The notes beneath the pieces were generated by a model. That model saw only the letters and a program-made list of their open reading frames with translations. It made no database searches and was not told the origin of the DNA. DNA of 64,000 bases. Origin: Rhizobium sp. NFR07 (lineage in GTDB: Bacteria; Pseudomonadota; Alphaproteobacteria; Rhizobiales; Rhizobiaceae). Of this stretch, positions 33,948 to 43,344 are shown in pieces. A program made the position numbers and the translations under genes. The DNA lies in the NCBI RefSeq assembly GCF_900111905.1, contig NZ_FOKM01000015.1, forward strand, positions 62,001 to 126,000. Direction: 5' to 3'. Each line of letters begins with the position of its first letter. Position 1 is the first letter of the stretch.

Positions 33948-35987
33948 CTAGTCGGGGACGTTCTCCTTCAACTCCTTCAGCCACACCCTGGCATTACCAT
34001 CCGAAGGCGCGCGCCAGTCACCGCGGGGAGAGAGCGATCCACCAGAGGTGACCTTCGGACCGTTGGGCGATGCCGATCGCTTGAACTGACTGATAGTGAA
34101 GAAGCGATAGAGGAACACTTCCAGCCAATGCTTGATCGCCGGCAGATCGTATTGGCGCTTCTTCGCTTCCGGAAAGTGGCTCGGCCATGAGCCAGCGTCG
34201 CGCGAGTGCCAGGCGGCGTGCGCGAGGTAGGCCACCTTTGACGGCTTTAGGCCGAAACGGGTGATGTAGTAGAGGAAGAAGTCGTGCAGATCGTAGGGAC
34301 CGATCTTGTCTTCGGTGCTCTGAATCTGCCCCTGTTCGTTGGCGGGAACGAGTTCGGGGGATATCACCGTGTCGAGAATGCTAGCGAGCGTCACGCCGGT
34401 TTCGACATCGAAGATTTCCGACTTGATGACCCAACGGACGAGATGCTGGATCAGCGTTTTCGAAACCGAGGCGTTGACGTTGTAATGGCTCATCTGGTCG
34501 CCAACGCCATAGGTCGACCAGCCAAGAGCGATCTCCGACAGATCGCCTGTTCCCAGAACCAGCGCTCCGCGTTGGTTGGCGGCCCGGAACAGAAAATCGG
34601 TGCGAAGCCCGGCCTGGACGTTCTCGAAGGTGACGTCGTAGACGGGCTGGCCTTCGCCATAGGGATGTTTGAGATCCTTGAGGAGCTGGAGAGCGAGTGG
34701 CTTGATGTCGATCTCTTCCGCGCTTACGCCCAAGCTCCGCATGAGAGCCCAGGCATTCGACTTCGTTCCCTCGCCCGTTGCGAACCCCGGCATGGTGAAG
34801 CCGAGTATGTCGGCGCGCGGCCAGCCTAACTGATCGAATGCCCGCGCCGCGACAAGGAGAGCGTGAGTCGAGTCCAAGCCACCCGAAACACCAATGCACA
34901 AACGCTTGATGCCGGTCGTCTTCAACCGCTTCATCAGGCCCTGGACCTGGATATTGAACGTCTCGTAGCAATCCTGGTCGAGCCGCCTCGGATCGGCGGG
35001 GACAAAAGGGTAGCGGGCAACCGGGCGCGTGAGGTCGATGGATCCGGCCGGCGGCTCGAAGTCAAACGCTACCCGACGAAAGCTCTTGTTCGCCAGATTT
35101 AGCGTCGCCGCATCGTTGAACGTTCCTGTTCGCATTCGTTCCAGGCGAAGTCGCTCAAGATCGATGTCCGCGATGCACATCTGCGAGCCAGTCGGAAAGC
35201 GCTCGGTCTCGGAAAGCAGCTCGCTGAGCTCGTAGATGCAAGCTTGTCCGTCCCAGGCGAGATCGGTGGTCGATTCACCGGGACCGGCCGCCGAGTAAAG
35301 GTAGGCCGACCAAGTGCGCGCCGACTGCGCCGAGCACAGCAGCTTGCGGACATCGGCCTTGCCGACGGTTATGTTGCTTGCGGACAGGTTGGCGAGAATA
35401 AGCGCGCCCGCCAATGACCCAAAGTCGCTCGGCGGCGCCGGCGCCCACAGATCCTCGCAAATCTCCACATGGAAGATGAAGTCCGGGATGTCGCGCGCTG
35501 CAAACTGCAGGTCGATACCGAACGGCGCGACCCGACCAGATACGGAAATTTCGGCATCCCGAACGGTCCGCCCGGATGCGAACCAACGCTTCTCGTAGAA
35601 TTCACGATAGTTCGGCAGATGCGTTTTCGGGATCACACCGAGGATTTGACCGGCATGGATGACAACGGCGCAGTTGAACAGGCGGCCCTCATGACGAAGC
35701 GGAGCGCCAATGAGCAAGACAGGATTGAGGTCCTTGCTAGCCGCAACGATCGTGGCGACAGATTTTTCGACAGCGTCAAGGAGAACGTCCTGGCCGAGAA
35801 AGTCATCGATCGCATAACCGGAGACACAGAGTTCCGGAAAGACCATGAGCCCCACGTGTTGGTCGTGTCCCTTGCGGGCAAGCTCCAGGATCGCTCCCGC
35901 ATTGAATTCGGGATCGGCGACTTCGCATTCCGGCGTACAGGCGGCGCAACGGACAAAGCCATGGCTGTAGGGGGAATGGAACTCCAT
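33948..35987 (-). CDS. nadE: Glutamine-dependent NAD(+) synthetase
   Basis: A 679-residue enzyme making NAD from nicotinic acid adenine dinucleotide, ammonia coming from glutamine. The N-terminal nitrilase domain has Glu52 (FPELCVSGY), Lys121 (PKTHLPNY) and Cys176 (VEICEDLW); the C-terminal synthetase has the ATP loop GVSGGLDST and LGTGDLSEIALGW. Length and positions match the Mycobacterium-type enzyme. ATG 35987 has AGAGGAAA upstream and begins at the family N-terminus; the longer reading is discarded. The isochorismatase gene follows. Confidence 0.95.
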   Translation of the reverse strand: MEFHSPYSHGFVRCAACTPECEVADPEFNAGAILELARKGHDQHVGLMVFPELCVSGYAIDDFLGQDVLLDAVEKSVATIVAASKDLNPVLLIGAPLRHEGRLFNCAVVIHAGQILGVIPKTHLPNYREFYEKRWFASGRTVRDAEISVSGRVAPFGIDLQFAARDIPDFIFHVEICEDLWAPAPPSDFGSLAGALILANLSASNITVGKADVRKLLCSAQSARTWSAYLYSAAGPGESTTDLAWDGQACIYELSELLSETERFPTGSQMCIADIDLERLRLERMRTGTFNDAATLNLANKSFRRVAFDFEPPAGSIDLTRPVARYPFVPADPRRLDQDCYETFNIQVQGLMKRLKTTGIKRLCIGVSGGLDSTHALLVAARAFDQLGWPRADILGFTMPGFATGEGTKSNAWALMRSLGVSAEEIDIKPLALQLLKDLKHPYGEGQPVYDVTFENVQAGLRTDFLFRAANQRGALVLGTGDLSEIALGWSTYGVGDQMSHYNVNASVSKTLIQHLVRWVIKSEIFDVETGVTLASILDTVISPELVPANEQGQIQSTEDKIGPYDLHDFFLYYITRFGLKPSKVAYLAHAAWHSRDAGSWPSHFPEAKKRQYDLPAIKHWLEVFLYRFFTISQFKRSASPNGPKVTSGGSLSPRGDWRAPSDGNARVWLKELKENVPD

Positions 35988-36128
35988 GGAATTTCCTCTC
36001 GCGGTCATCTCTACTGGGCGCCGATCCAACACAAATGGCAGGAGCGAAACACCTGGATCTGCCACCAGTTCCGCGGAACCGGCCCTCACGAACGAAGTTA
36101 GCTGGTTCAACGAAACCGGGGCCACTCC

Positions 36129-36425
36129 ATGACTCACCTCATCGAGATCCTTCTGCCTGTCACCGAAACCTTCGGACAAGCCGTGCTTGGGGACATCAGG
36201 TCGGAGCTCACGCATCGTTTCGGCGGGGTCACGCTGCATGTGAATGCGCCTGCCGAAGGACTATGGAAGGACGGTCGAGAGGTCGAAACAGACAGCATCG
36301 TGGTCGTCGAGGTTATGACGGACGAGATAGACCGCGGATGGTGGGCGAACTACCGCAAGGCGCTTGAGCAACGATTTTCCCAGGAGGAAATCGTCATCCG
36401 AGCCTCGCAGGTCGAACGCTTATAA
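36129..36425 (+). CDS. Small hypothetical protein (98 aa)
   Basis: MTHLIEILLPVTETFGQAV, then LTHRFGGVTLHVNAPAEGLW and DSIVVVEVMTDEIDRGWW. A compact alpha/beta protein, with no domain I can name. It is divergent from nadE and convergent with the GH15 gene. Good codon use and a clear start. Confidence 0.65.
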   Translation: MTHLIEILLPVTETFGQAVLGDIRSELTHRFGGVTLHVNAPAEGLWKDGREVETDSIVVVEVMTDEIDRGWWANYRKALEQRFSQEEIVIRASQVERL

Positions 36426-36436
36426 ACGTGACCGTG

Positions 36437-38218
36437 TCACGAGTTTTCCTGGATCGAAAAGATGGCGTGCAGCAGCGCGAGGTGACTCAGCCCCTGCGGC
36501 AGGTTGCCGAGCCCGCCGCCCGTTTCGGGGTCAATCTGCTCATTGAGGATACCAAAGTTGTTTCCGAGGACATCCAGCAGAGTGCGCAACATGTCTTCCG
36601 CCCGGTCGACCTCGCCCAGAAAAGCGTAGGCTTCAACGAGCCAGCAGGAGCAGGCGACGAAGGCGCCCTCTTCGCTCGCCGCTCCGGTGTAGCGATAGAC
36701 CAGCGGGCCTGTGGCCAATTCTTTCTCGATCGCCGATCGCGTCCTTCGGAGCCGACCCTCGTGCTCGAACCCGAAACGGGTGGTGAGGAGAAGGGCGGCG
36801 TCGAGCTTCTCGGTCCCGGCAAAGAAGGTGTAGGCCTGTTTCTCCTCGGACCAGCAGTTCTCGTCAATCCAGACCCGGATGCGCTCGCTCTCTTCCCGCC
36901 ATCGGCTGGAATCACCTTCGATATGGCCTTCTTCGGCGAGATTTGCTGCTTGCGAAAGGGCAAGCCAGCAGCCGATCTTCGAAAAGGTATAGTGCTGCAG
37001 ATCCTCAAGCTCCCAGATGCTGGAATCTTTTTCCTGCCAACGCACCACGCATTGATCGGCGAGCCTCGTCAGCAGTCGAGCGGTCACTGGGTCGAGAACA
37101 TGCCCGCTGCGGGCAAACAAGACGGCAGTTTCCAGGATGTCACCATAGCAGCTCAGCTGAACCTGCGATCGCGCGCGGTTGCCAACGCGGGCAGGCGAGG
37201 AACCCCTGTAGCCGGGCACTTCGATAATTTCCTCTTCGGGAACCTCGTCGCCTCGCAGGGTGTAGACAACCTTAGGTTCAGGGCCATCTCCGCTGATCGT
37301 TTGGACCAGCCAACCAAACGCACCGATAGGCTCGGACAGGGCACCCGCTCTCAGTAAGGCCTTGATCGTATAGGCTGCGTCGCGGACCCAGGCAAAGCGA
37401 TAGTCGTAGTTTTTGTCGCCGCCGATCCGCTCCGGCAAGCCGGACGTGGCGGCTGCGGCGATCGCGCCGGTTTTGGAAAACAGGAGAAACTTCAATGACA
37501 GAGCGCAGCGAATGAGATCGTCGGCGAATGGCCCGTCGTAGGTCAGCTGTTCTGCCCAGCGCCGCCACTCGCCATCGCTGAGGTCGATGCGCTCGTCGAT
37601 GGAGGTCAGATCCGGAAGGGCAAGCGGCGCCTGATCGGCAACGAGCAGCGCGATACAGGTCGAAGCGCCATCCGCGGCGGTCCATCGAGCAATCGTGCGC
37701 TCGTCCTCATCGACCTCAATGACGACATCATCAGAGTGGCAGAACGTGGTAGCCACCCCGCCGATGTAGCGAACCGTCGCGTTTGGATGGTCGACCTTGC
37801 GCAGCGCGCCTTGAGCGCAGATAGGCGCCACGACAATTTCGAACTCCACTGATCCCGACAGGCTTTCGATCCGACGGGCAAGTTCACACCAGGGCAATCG
37901 GCCACCAGCGCCACTGTTCAATTACTCGGTCACCCGAGCACGCCCGCTATCCGTCACGAAGACGGTTTCGAGCACGTTGCTGTTTTGCCGGTATCGGCGC
38001 TCGATCCTAAATGGTTCGACCGGCGTGACCGAAAAACGACCACCTTCTGCATCATGCAGACGATTGAACAGCGGCGGCGAGTCTAGATCGGGCGCACACC
38101 ACCAGTCGATGGAACCGTCGGCTCCGATGAGGGCGACCGAACGGCCGTTCCCGATGGCAGCATAATGCTCCAGCGGGAGAAAGCCGTCGGTCCGTTCCGG
38201 TTTCAGCGAATGCAGCAT
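36437..38218 (-). pseudogene. Glycoside hydrolase family 15 (glucoamylase-like), in-frame stop
   Basis: Read through, a 593-residue GH15 protein: N-terminal [19 protein letters not shown] and GADGSIDWWCAPDLDS, then the catalytic (alpha/alpha)6 barrel with YDYRFAWVRDAAYTIKAL and EQIDPETGGGLGNLPQGLSH. TAA at 37922-37924 stops it after about 98 residues, where GH15 proteins read VTDSLN; a Ser codon changed to TAA would do this. The second half could start internally only without signal. ATG 38218 overlaps the SDR stop, so these form an operon. Such proteins act on trehalose or maltooligosaccharides. Confidence 0.78.
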
Positions 38219-39114
38219 CAGGGAAGCGTGTTGCCGCCGGTAACCCCGAAGACTTCGCCTGTGATGTAACTTGATTCCTGGGAGGCAAGAAAGACGTAGA
38301 TCGGGGCGCATTCGGCGGGCTGCCCCGGCCGCTGCATCGGGACCTCGCTGCCGAATTTCTGCACGACGTCCTGGGTCTGTCCTCCCGACGTCTGCAGCGG
38401 CGTCCAGAACGGCCCCGGTGCGACGACGTTGACACGGATACCTTTCGGCAGAACTTGCTTCGACAAGGCCTTGCTGAAGGCAACGATTGCCGACTTCGTC
38501 GGAGCATAGTCAAGCAGTGTTGCAGAGGGCTGGTAGGCCTGGATCGACGCCGTGTTGATGATCGCAGACCCTTCCGGCAGCAGCGGGAGGGCCGCCTTGC
38601 TGATCCAGAACAGCGCGTAGACATTGGTCTTGAAAGTCTCGTCGAACTGTTCGGTCGTCAGCTCCGCAATGCTTTCAATCGACTTTTGACGTCCAGCGAC
38701 ATTGACCAGAAGGTCGATCCCACCGAGTTCCGCCGCAGCTTTCGAAACCAGTTCCTGGCAGAACGCCTCGCTTTTCAGATCGCCAGGAATGGCGACCGCT
38801 TTGCGACCTTCCGCCTCGATCAGCTTGATGACTTCATCGGCATCCGACTGTTCTTCGGGAAGATAGTTGATGGCAATATCCGCTCCTTCGCGGGCAAATG
38901 CGATTGCCGCCGCTCGTCCAATGCCTGAATCGCCGCCCGTGACCAGCGCCTTGCGCTCGGTCAGCCTGCCCGTGCCTTTGTAGCTCGTCTCGCCGTGATC
39001 AGGGACGGGCTGCATCTTGCTTGTAAGGCCCGGAACGGGTTGGGGCTGCTTGGGGAACTCCGGCTGAGGGTATTGGGTCAGCGGATTCTGCATTTCGAAC
39101 TGGTTCGAAGTCAT
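38218..39114 (-). CDS. SDR family oxidoreductase (YhdG/YghA-like)
   Basis: A 298-residue SDR with the long N-terminal extension ([19 protein letters not shown]) of the general-stress subgroup. Seen: [17 protein letters not shown] cofactor motif, VAG, catalytic Ser (NTASIQ), and YAPTKSAI where Tyr-x3-Lys is present (YxxTK). Probably reduces sugars or aldehydes. An EcfG-like promoter precedes it (39145-39169). GGAG lies before the ATG. Confidence 0.9.
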   Translation of the reverse strand: MTSNQFEMQNPLTQYPQPEFPKQPQPVPGLTSKMQPVPDHGETSYKGTGRLTERKALVTGGDSGIGRAAAIAFAREGADIAINYLPEEQSDADEVIKLIEAEGRKAVAIPGDLKSEAFCQELVSKAAAELGGIDLLVNVAGRQKSIESIAELTTEQFDETFKTNVYALFWISKAALPLLPEGSAIINTASIQAYQPSATLLDYAPTKSAIVAFSKALSKQVLPKGIRVNVVAPGPFWTPLQTSGGQTQDVVQKFGSEVPMQRPGQPAECAPIYVFLASQESSYITGEVFGVTGGNTLP

Positions 39115-39144
39115 TGTCGCTCCTTTGAGATTCGCGACAATCGA

Positions 39145-39169
39145 AACTTATGGAGGCGTCTGTTGTTCC
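39145..39169 (-). promoter_or_regulatory. Candidate EcfG-type promoter of SDR-GH15 operon
   Basis: On the minus strand GGAAC (39169-39165) is followed after 16 bases by AGTT (39148-39145). The consensus is GGAAC-N16-CGTT; one base differs. It lies about 30 bp ahead of the SDR start. Confidence 0.45.
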
Positions 39170-39214
39170 AAAACGCCCAACCGTAACCCATTCGCACGGC
39201 ACGAATGGCAGACC

Positions 39215-39680
39215 TCATTCGATAGAAAAAGGTTCTTCGTCTATGTCAATTGCGCTGCCCTCCGACACAGCGATCTCATCCTGGATCACATGTCGGCTGA
39301 GCAGGCCGGCGTCCTCGAGGGCTTCGAGGTTCGGCAGGCACGCAACGTCTCCGTGCCGAAGACGAAAAAAGCGGTGTCGCCACATACGTGTGCGGCGCGC
39401 CGGACGTCTGGCTGCGCGGGAACCGATGAAAACCTGCACCCCGCAAATTACCGATGACTTCCCGGCTGACCTCCTTCCCAAAGATCTTTGGTAGTTCGCC
39501 GCGGGTTACAGGCCGGCAATATCCCACTGCCATCTGCACCATTGCCTCGAACTCTGACAGCGCCGCCGCCCGCACCCTATGGGCGCCGACGAGACGCAGA
39601 TCGTCTCGGGAAAGGCCCGGCCCGGTGCTGCCAGCCTCCGGCAACCGACACCAACTCATAGGGGCGCGATCTCGTCAAAA
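39215..39680 (-). pseudogene. Decayed ScpB-like gene copy
   Basis: Pieces in different frames match the intact gene at 43334-44047: SRPYELVSVAGGWQHR, then ALSEFEAMVQMAVGY, TRGELPKIFGKEVSRE, NLRGAGF, and the end EALEDAGLLSRHVIQDEI. At least two frameshifts separate them, and the N-terminal third is missing. It is thus an old duplicate or leftover of a related plasmid. Confidence 0.8.
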
Positions 39681-39797
39681 TGTCGCGTGCTTGAGGTGGC
39701 ACTTGGCCTGTTATTTCGGTAATGAGGGATTTCAGGACCATCTTCACCCTCAAGGCAAAAGCTGGCTCTTCTTCCAGTCTTGATAGGGGGCAAGACG

Positions 39798-39995
39798 CTA
39801 GCCGGGAAAGCGACGCTCGATCTCGTCCTGGATCAGCGCGATGCGCGCAAGCACCTCGTCTTGTGTGGCTCCGTTGGTTTGCCCGCTCTGTTTCTCCAAG
39901 CCATCCATCGCCGCGAAAACCTCATCGATGGTCATTGGCCCTAGACGTTACGCCAAATCGCCAACCGGTTCTTGCGTGAGATCGGCTTCGCTCAT
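39798..39995 (-). pseudogene. Paralogue of the 2199 small protein, with in-frame stop
   Basis: Read through, 65 residues: MSEADLTQEPVGDLA, TAA, RLGPMTIDEVFAAMDGLE, ending RIALIQDEIERRFPG. Along its length it aligns with the protein at 2199-2444 (ADQLSAMTDEELFALM; RIAMVETAIEERFPG). The TAA sits at a residue that is Asp or Gln there. GGGAG lies upstream of the ATG. An internal ATG at 39935 could still give the last 45 residues. Confidence 0.55.
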
Positions 39996-40054
39996 CGTGA
40001 CACTCCCTTTTGTCGCTTTCGAACATGCTGTCTCAAACGAAGTTCCAAAAGGCG

Positions 40055-40079
40055 GGAACTTGTCTGGAGGACGATGGTT
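40055..40079 (+). promoter_or_regulatory. Candidate EcfG-type promoter of DUF4142 gene
   Basis: GGAAC at 40055-40059, 16-base spacer, GGTT at 40076-40079, one base off the GGAAC-N16-CGTT general-stress consensus, 30 bp before the start codon. Confidence 0.4.
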
Positions 40080-40108
40080 CGTGCTGCGGTCGACAAGGAG
40101 GACCTTCA

Positions 40109-40639
40109 ATGAAGACTTTGATCTACGTTTCACTCATTCTTGCAGCCGCGACCTCGGCGGTGTTTGCGCAGTCAACAGCCGAGAAGACCGGCGCTAACTC
40201 GCTTATGGGCGTTTCGCCGAAGACCGAAGACTTCGTGACGGAGGCCGCCAGCAGCGACATGTTCGAAATCGAGTCCAGCAAGCTTGCGCTGGAACGGTCG
40301 GACGCACAGACGAAGACGTTCGCGCAGCAAATGCTGACCGATCACCAAAAGACATCGGACGAGCTCAAGGACCTCATTTCCGCGGGCAAGGTCAAGGCGA
40401 CCGTCCCAACTGCGATGTCATCGTCGCACCAGAGCATGCTCGACGACCTGAAGAAGCTCAACGGTGACGATTTCACCAAACAGTACCATTCCGATCAGGA
40501 AGATGTGCACGAAAATGCTGTCGACCTCTTCAAGCGTTATGGCGATGAAGGCGAAAATGCCGAGCTCAAGGCTTGGGCCGCCACGACCCGGCCGGCGCTC
40601 GAGCACCATCTGAAGATGGCGACTGATCTGAACAAGTAA
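40109..40639 (+). CDS. DUF4142 family periplasmic protein
   Basis: A 176-residue protein with a signal peptide (MKTLIYVSLILAAATSAVFA, cleavage near residue 20) and a four-helix ferritin-like body: DFVTEAASSDMFEIESSKLA, then FAQQMLTDHQKTSDEL and ELKAWAATTRPALEHHL. DUF4142 proteins are stress-associated and of unknown reaction. AAGGAGG precedes the ATG. The EcfG-like promoter fits stress control. Confidence 0.88.
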   Translation: MKTLIYVSLILAAATSAVFAQSTAEKTGANSLMGVSPKTEDFVTEAASSDMFEIESSKLALERSDAQTKTFAQQMLTDHQKTSDELKDLISAGKVKATVPTAMSSSHQSMLDDLKKLNGDDFTKQYHSDQEDVHENAVDLFKRYGDEGENAELKAWAATTRPALEHHLKMATDLNK

Positions 40640-40718
40640 AAGGCGTTTGGGACGCGCCACCGGTCAATTTGGCACCGGAGGCTCACCTGCCTCCGTGACG
40701 CCGACCGGTGAGGTGCCA

Positions 40719-41438
40719 ATGATAACATACCCGCCACTCAACGTTCTCAAGCCGGTTGGAGATCGCATCTGGAGTGTCGATAGCGGACCACTTCATGCCG
40801 GTGGTGTCATTCCCCTGCCAGTGCGCATGACGGTCATGCAGTTAGCTGACGGCGATCTTCTCTTGCACTCGCCGACATGTTGCGACGCGCGCCTCCGCAA
40901 TGAACTTGTAAAACTCGGGTCAGTTCGGCATCTCGTCGCTCCTAACAGCGCTCACTGGAGTTTTATCAAAGACTGGAAGGCTCATTTTCCTGATGCCCTG
41001 GCATGGTCGGCGCCTGGCTTGCGGAAGCGACGACAGGTGAAACGTGCGGCAATTGCATGGCACGATGATCTCGGCGCCTCATCCCAGGCTCTGTGGGCGC
41101 CGGAGATCGAGCAGATCGAAGTGCCTGGCATCGGCGGGTTTCGAGAGATCTGCTTTTTTCACCGACCGAGCGGTAGTCTGATCCTGACCGACCTCGTCCA
41201 GAACCTGGATCGAGAGCACACGTCGGCCCCGATGCGGGTCTTCTCTGGACTTGTCGGCGCTCAGGAGAAGGCTCCGGTTTATCTGAGGCTGGTCGTTAAG
41301 CTGAAAGGGAAAGATGCCAGGGATGCGGCCGGCCGCCTGGTGTCGCTTCAGCCCGAGCGGGTGATTTTCAGTCACGGCGCCTGGTTCGAAGACGATGCCG
41401 CCGCACGGTTGCGAAAATCCCTCAATTGGTTGATCTAG
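40719..41438 (+). CDS. DUF4336 family protein (beta-lactamase-like)
   Basis: A 239-residue protein. It starts MITYPPLNVLKPVGDRIWSV, then DLLLHSPTCCDARL, LVAPNSAHWSFIKDWKAHFP and LILTDLVQNLD. DUF4336 proteins share the metallo-beta-lactamase fold but lack most metal ligands. GAGGTG lies before ATG 40719. No reaction is known. Confidence 0.8.
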   Translation: MITYPPLNVLKPVGDRIWSVDSGPLHAGGVIPLPVRMTVMQLADGDLLLHSPTCCDARLRNELVKLGSVRHLVAPNSAHWSFIKDWKAHFPDALAWSAPGLRKRRQVKRAAIAWHDDLGASSQALWAPEIEQIEVPGIGGFREICFFHRPSGSLILTDLVQNLDREHTSAPMRVFSGLVGAQEKAPVYLRLVVKLKGKDARDAAGRLVSLQPERVIFSHGAWFEDDAAARLRKSLNWLI

Positions 41439-41571
41439 CTGGCAGCCAGTTTCACCGTAGCGCCTGCCCATCGAGCGGCCAAGTCTTCGACTGCTTGGAA
41501 GGCGACAGGCTGCGGCAGTGCTTCACCGGTTTCCACCAGCCGCTCCATCGCAGTTCCGGTCTCGTCACCTG

Positions 41572-42201
41572 CTAGGCAAATGAATATGGCCCGGCTTTGC
41601 GGAGTGACTCCTGGTATGCGGGCCGTGCGTGCATGCGATCGAGCCACCTCAGGATGGCTGGGCGAGAGGCACCCAGTCCGGCACGCGCTCTCGCCGCTTC
41701 CAGCGGGAAACTCATCATGATGTCGGCGCCGGTTAGCGCCTCGCCTGCGAAATACGGTCTCGACGCAAGCTCGGCTTCCACGTAGTCGAGATGGACATCC
41801 AACATCGGCCGTATGCGGCGCACTGCCAGACGCCCCAGCAGAGGCACTTTCGACGCCACCAAGATGGCGAACAGCACTGGCATAACAGAGCCCTCCGCAT
41901 AGTGAAGGAACTGTCGGTAGCGGAGCCGTTCATCGAACGTGACCGGGCCGAGGCGGCCGCCGGATCGTTCGACCAAGTACTCGCAGATCGCGCCGGTCTC
42001 GACCAGCACGATGTTCCGCCCTTCGTGGTCGTCTTCAAGGATCGGAGACTTGCCGAGCGGATGAACCTGTTTGAGCTGTGATGGCGCCGTCATGTCAGCA
42101 CGACGCTCATAGAACCTGATCTGATACTCAAGGCCAAGTTCTTCCAGCATCCAAAGGATGCGCTGGGAACGGCTGTTATTGAGATGGTGAACTGTCAGCA
42201 T
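41572..42201 (-). CDS. Glutathione S-transferase family protein
   Basis: A 209-residue GST: thioredoxin-fold N-domain (MLTVHHLNNSRSQRILWMLE, with Ser in the NNSRSQR active-site turn, then VHPLGKSPIL and VETGAICEYL) and an all-helical C-domain ending YFAGEALTGADIMMSF. It resembles the beta/theta-like stress GSTs. ATG 42201 is preferred over longer reading. The 130 bases downstream encode no clear gene. Confidence 0.88.
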   Translation of the reverse strand: MLTVHHLNNSRSQRILWMLEELGLEYQIRFYERRADMTAPSQLKQVHPLGKSPILEDDHEGRNIVLVETGAICEYLVERSGGRLGPVTFDERLRYRQFLHYAEGSVMPVLFAILVASKVPLLGRLAVRRIRPMLDVHLDYVEAELASRPYFAGEALTGADIMMSFPLEAARARAGLGASRPAILRWLDRMHARPAYQESLRKAGPYSFA

Positions 42202-42220
42202 GCCGTTCCCGCGCCCCGCC

Positions 42221-42703
42221 TTACATTTCGACCTTGGCGGTATCGCCCATGTCAGGCCTGCCATGTCCAAGAGCGGCTGCAGCCATCTTGATGTAGCTGA
42301 TGACGGTGCCTGGGCTGTCCCAATATTCTGCGAAGGCGGGCGTCACCTTGAGAATGCGTATCGACGGATCGTCAGGGTTGTCCCACCACGCCTTTGCGGG
42401 CGTCGCCCACAGCTCGCGAATTTTCTCGCGATCATTCTGCACCTCTGCCGTTCCCGAGACCGACACGTACTTCTGGCCTTTCGAATCTGCGAAAGCGAGG
42501 CAGACATGCGGTTGCTTTGCCACCTCGTCGTCCTTGTGGCTCGCGACATCGGTCAGAAAATAGAATGCATCCTCGTTCCGCTCGGCGTAGGCCGACATCG
42601 GCCGGGCGCGTAGGTCGCTGCCATTCACGGTGGTCAGCATGCAAAATCCGATTTTCTCGGCAAGGTCCCATACTTTCGTGGTGTCGTCTGCGGCATCAGC
42701 CAT
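42221..42703 (-). CDS. Pyridoxamine 5'-phosphate oxidase-family (FMN-binding) protein
   Basis: A 160-residue split-barrel flavoprotein of the general stress protein 26 type: IGFCMLTTVNGSDLRARPM, then FYFLTDVASHKDDEV and YVSVSGTAEV. It binds FMN or heme-like cofactors. It has AAGGAG before the ATG and a perfect EcfG promoter at 42732-42756, so it belongs to the general stress regulon. Its 3' end overlaps nothing but the GST start region. Confidence 0.85.
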   Translation of the reverse strand: MADAADDTTKVWDLAEKIGFCMLTTVNGSDLRARPMSAYAERNEDAFYFLTDVASHKDDEVAKQPHVCLAFADSKGQKYVSVSGTAEVQNDREKIRELWATPAKAWWDNPDDPSIRILKVTPAFAEYWDSPGTVISYIKMAAAALGHGRPDMGDTAKVEM

Positions 42704-42731
42704 GATTATCTCCTTTTTATTGGCGCTGAGA

Positions 42732-42756
42732 AACGTCTGAGAAACTGGCTCGTTCC
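42732..42756 (-). promoter_or_regulatory. EcfG-type general stress promoter (exact consensus)
   Basis: Minus strand GGAAC at 42756-42752, 16-base spacer, CGTT at 42735-42732, exactly the alphaproteobacterial EcfG consensus, 28 bp ahead of the PPOX-family start codon. Confidence 0.65.
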
Positions 42757-42801
42757 TGCCTTACGCGCCGTAAATGCTGGTATAGCCATGGCTCGCGCTT
42801 C

Positions 42802-43050
42802 TCATGTCTCGATGAACAAAAAGGATCGATCCGCGGTCTCGAGCAATGTGTCGGCGACCGTTCCGTAAGAGACGATCGACCCAGCACGTCTACTCACGCC
42901 AAGTACGATCAGGTTAAAGCGCCCCCTTCTCGCATGCCTGAGGATGGCAAGTTCTAGAGACGATCCCTGCGAGACGACTTTTTCGATCAACCTCCGCGGT
43001 GGATCCCGCACGCAAAACTTTTGTGCGCTGCAACACTCGTTGATCATCAA
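42802..43050 (-). pseudogene. Universal stress protein, C-terminal fragment
   Basis: The tail LAILRHARRGRFNLIVLGVS, then GSIVSYGTVADTLLETADRSFLFIE is the C-terminal half of a UspA domain, here with a G-x2-G-like ATP loop replaced by VSRRAGSIVSYG. The first half is missing; preceding residues are not USP-like. It resembles domains attached to Na+/H+ antiporters. A leftover. Confidence 0.6.
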
Positions 43051-43068
43051 CCGCGAAAGGACGCGACC

Positions 43069-43344
43069 ATGTCAGACCTGAAGCTTGGTGAACCGATCCC
43101 GATGGGCATTCCGGGTATTGAACCCGTCAGCACAGAAGTACAAGACGCCGCCAGAGCGGTCGTCCGGCCGTTCGAGCGGACAATTTACAGCGCGGCAGGC
43201 GCCTATCCAGATACAGCATTGCTCGACCAGTTACTGCTCCCCCCAATGAAGCTCGGCCCATCGATGGTACTTGCTTCCACGGCGATGCTCGTCAGCCCGG
43301 CGCTGATGGTCAAGCGGCTGCAGACGGCCAACGTCACTCCATAA
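43069..43344 (+). CDS. Small hypothetical protein (91 aa)
   Basis: MSDLKLGEPIPMGIPGIEPV, ending LVSPALMVKRLQTANVTP. AAGGA sits before the ATG. One moderately hydrophobic helix at the C-terminus (SMVLASTAMLVSPAL). Its end overlaps the convergent ScpB-like gene by 11 bases. No family recognised. Confidence 0.6.
   Translation: MSDLKLGEPIPMGIPGIEPVSTEVQDAARAVVRPFERTIYSAAGAYPDTALLDQLLLPPMKLGPSMVLASTAMLVSPALMVKRLQTANVTP

Noticed and set aside
36428-37357. 309-residue plus-strand ORF opposite the GH15 gene
   Set aside because: Shadow frame; the minus strand reads a clear GH15 catalytic domain.
41435-41571. Short minus-strand ORF before the GST gene
   Set aside because: Overlaps the DUF4336 end by four bases; reads MERLVETGEALPQPVAF but has no clear start signal or family.
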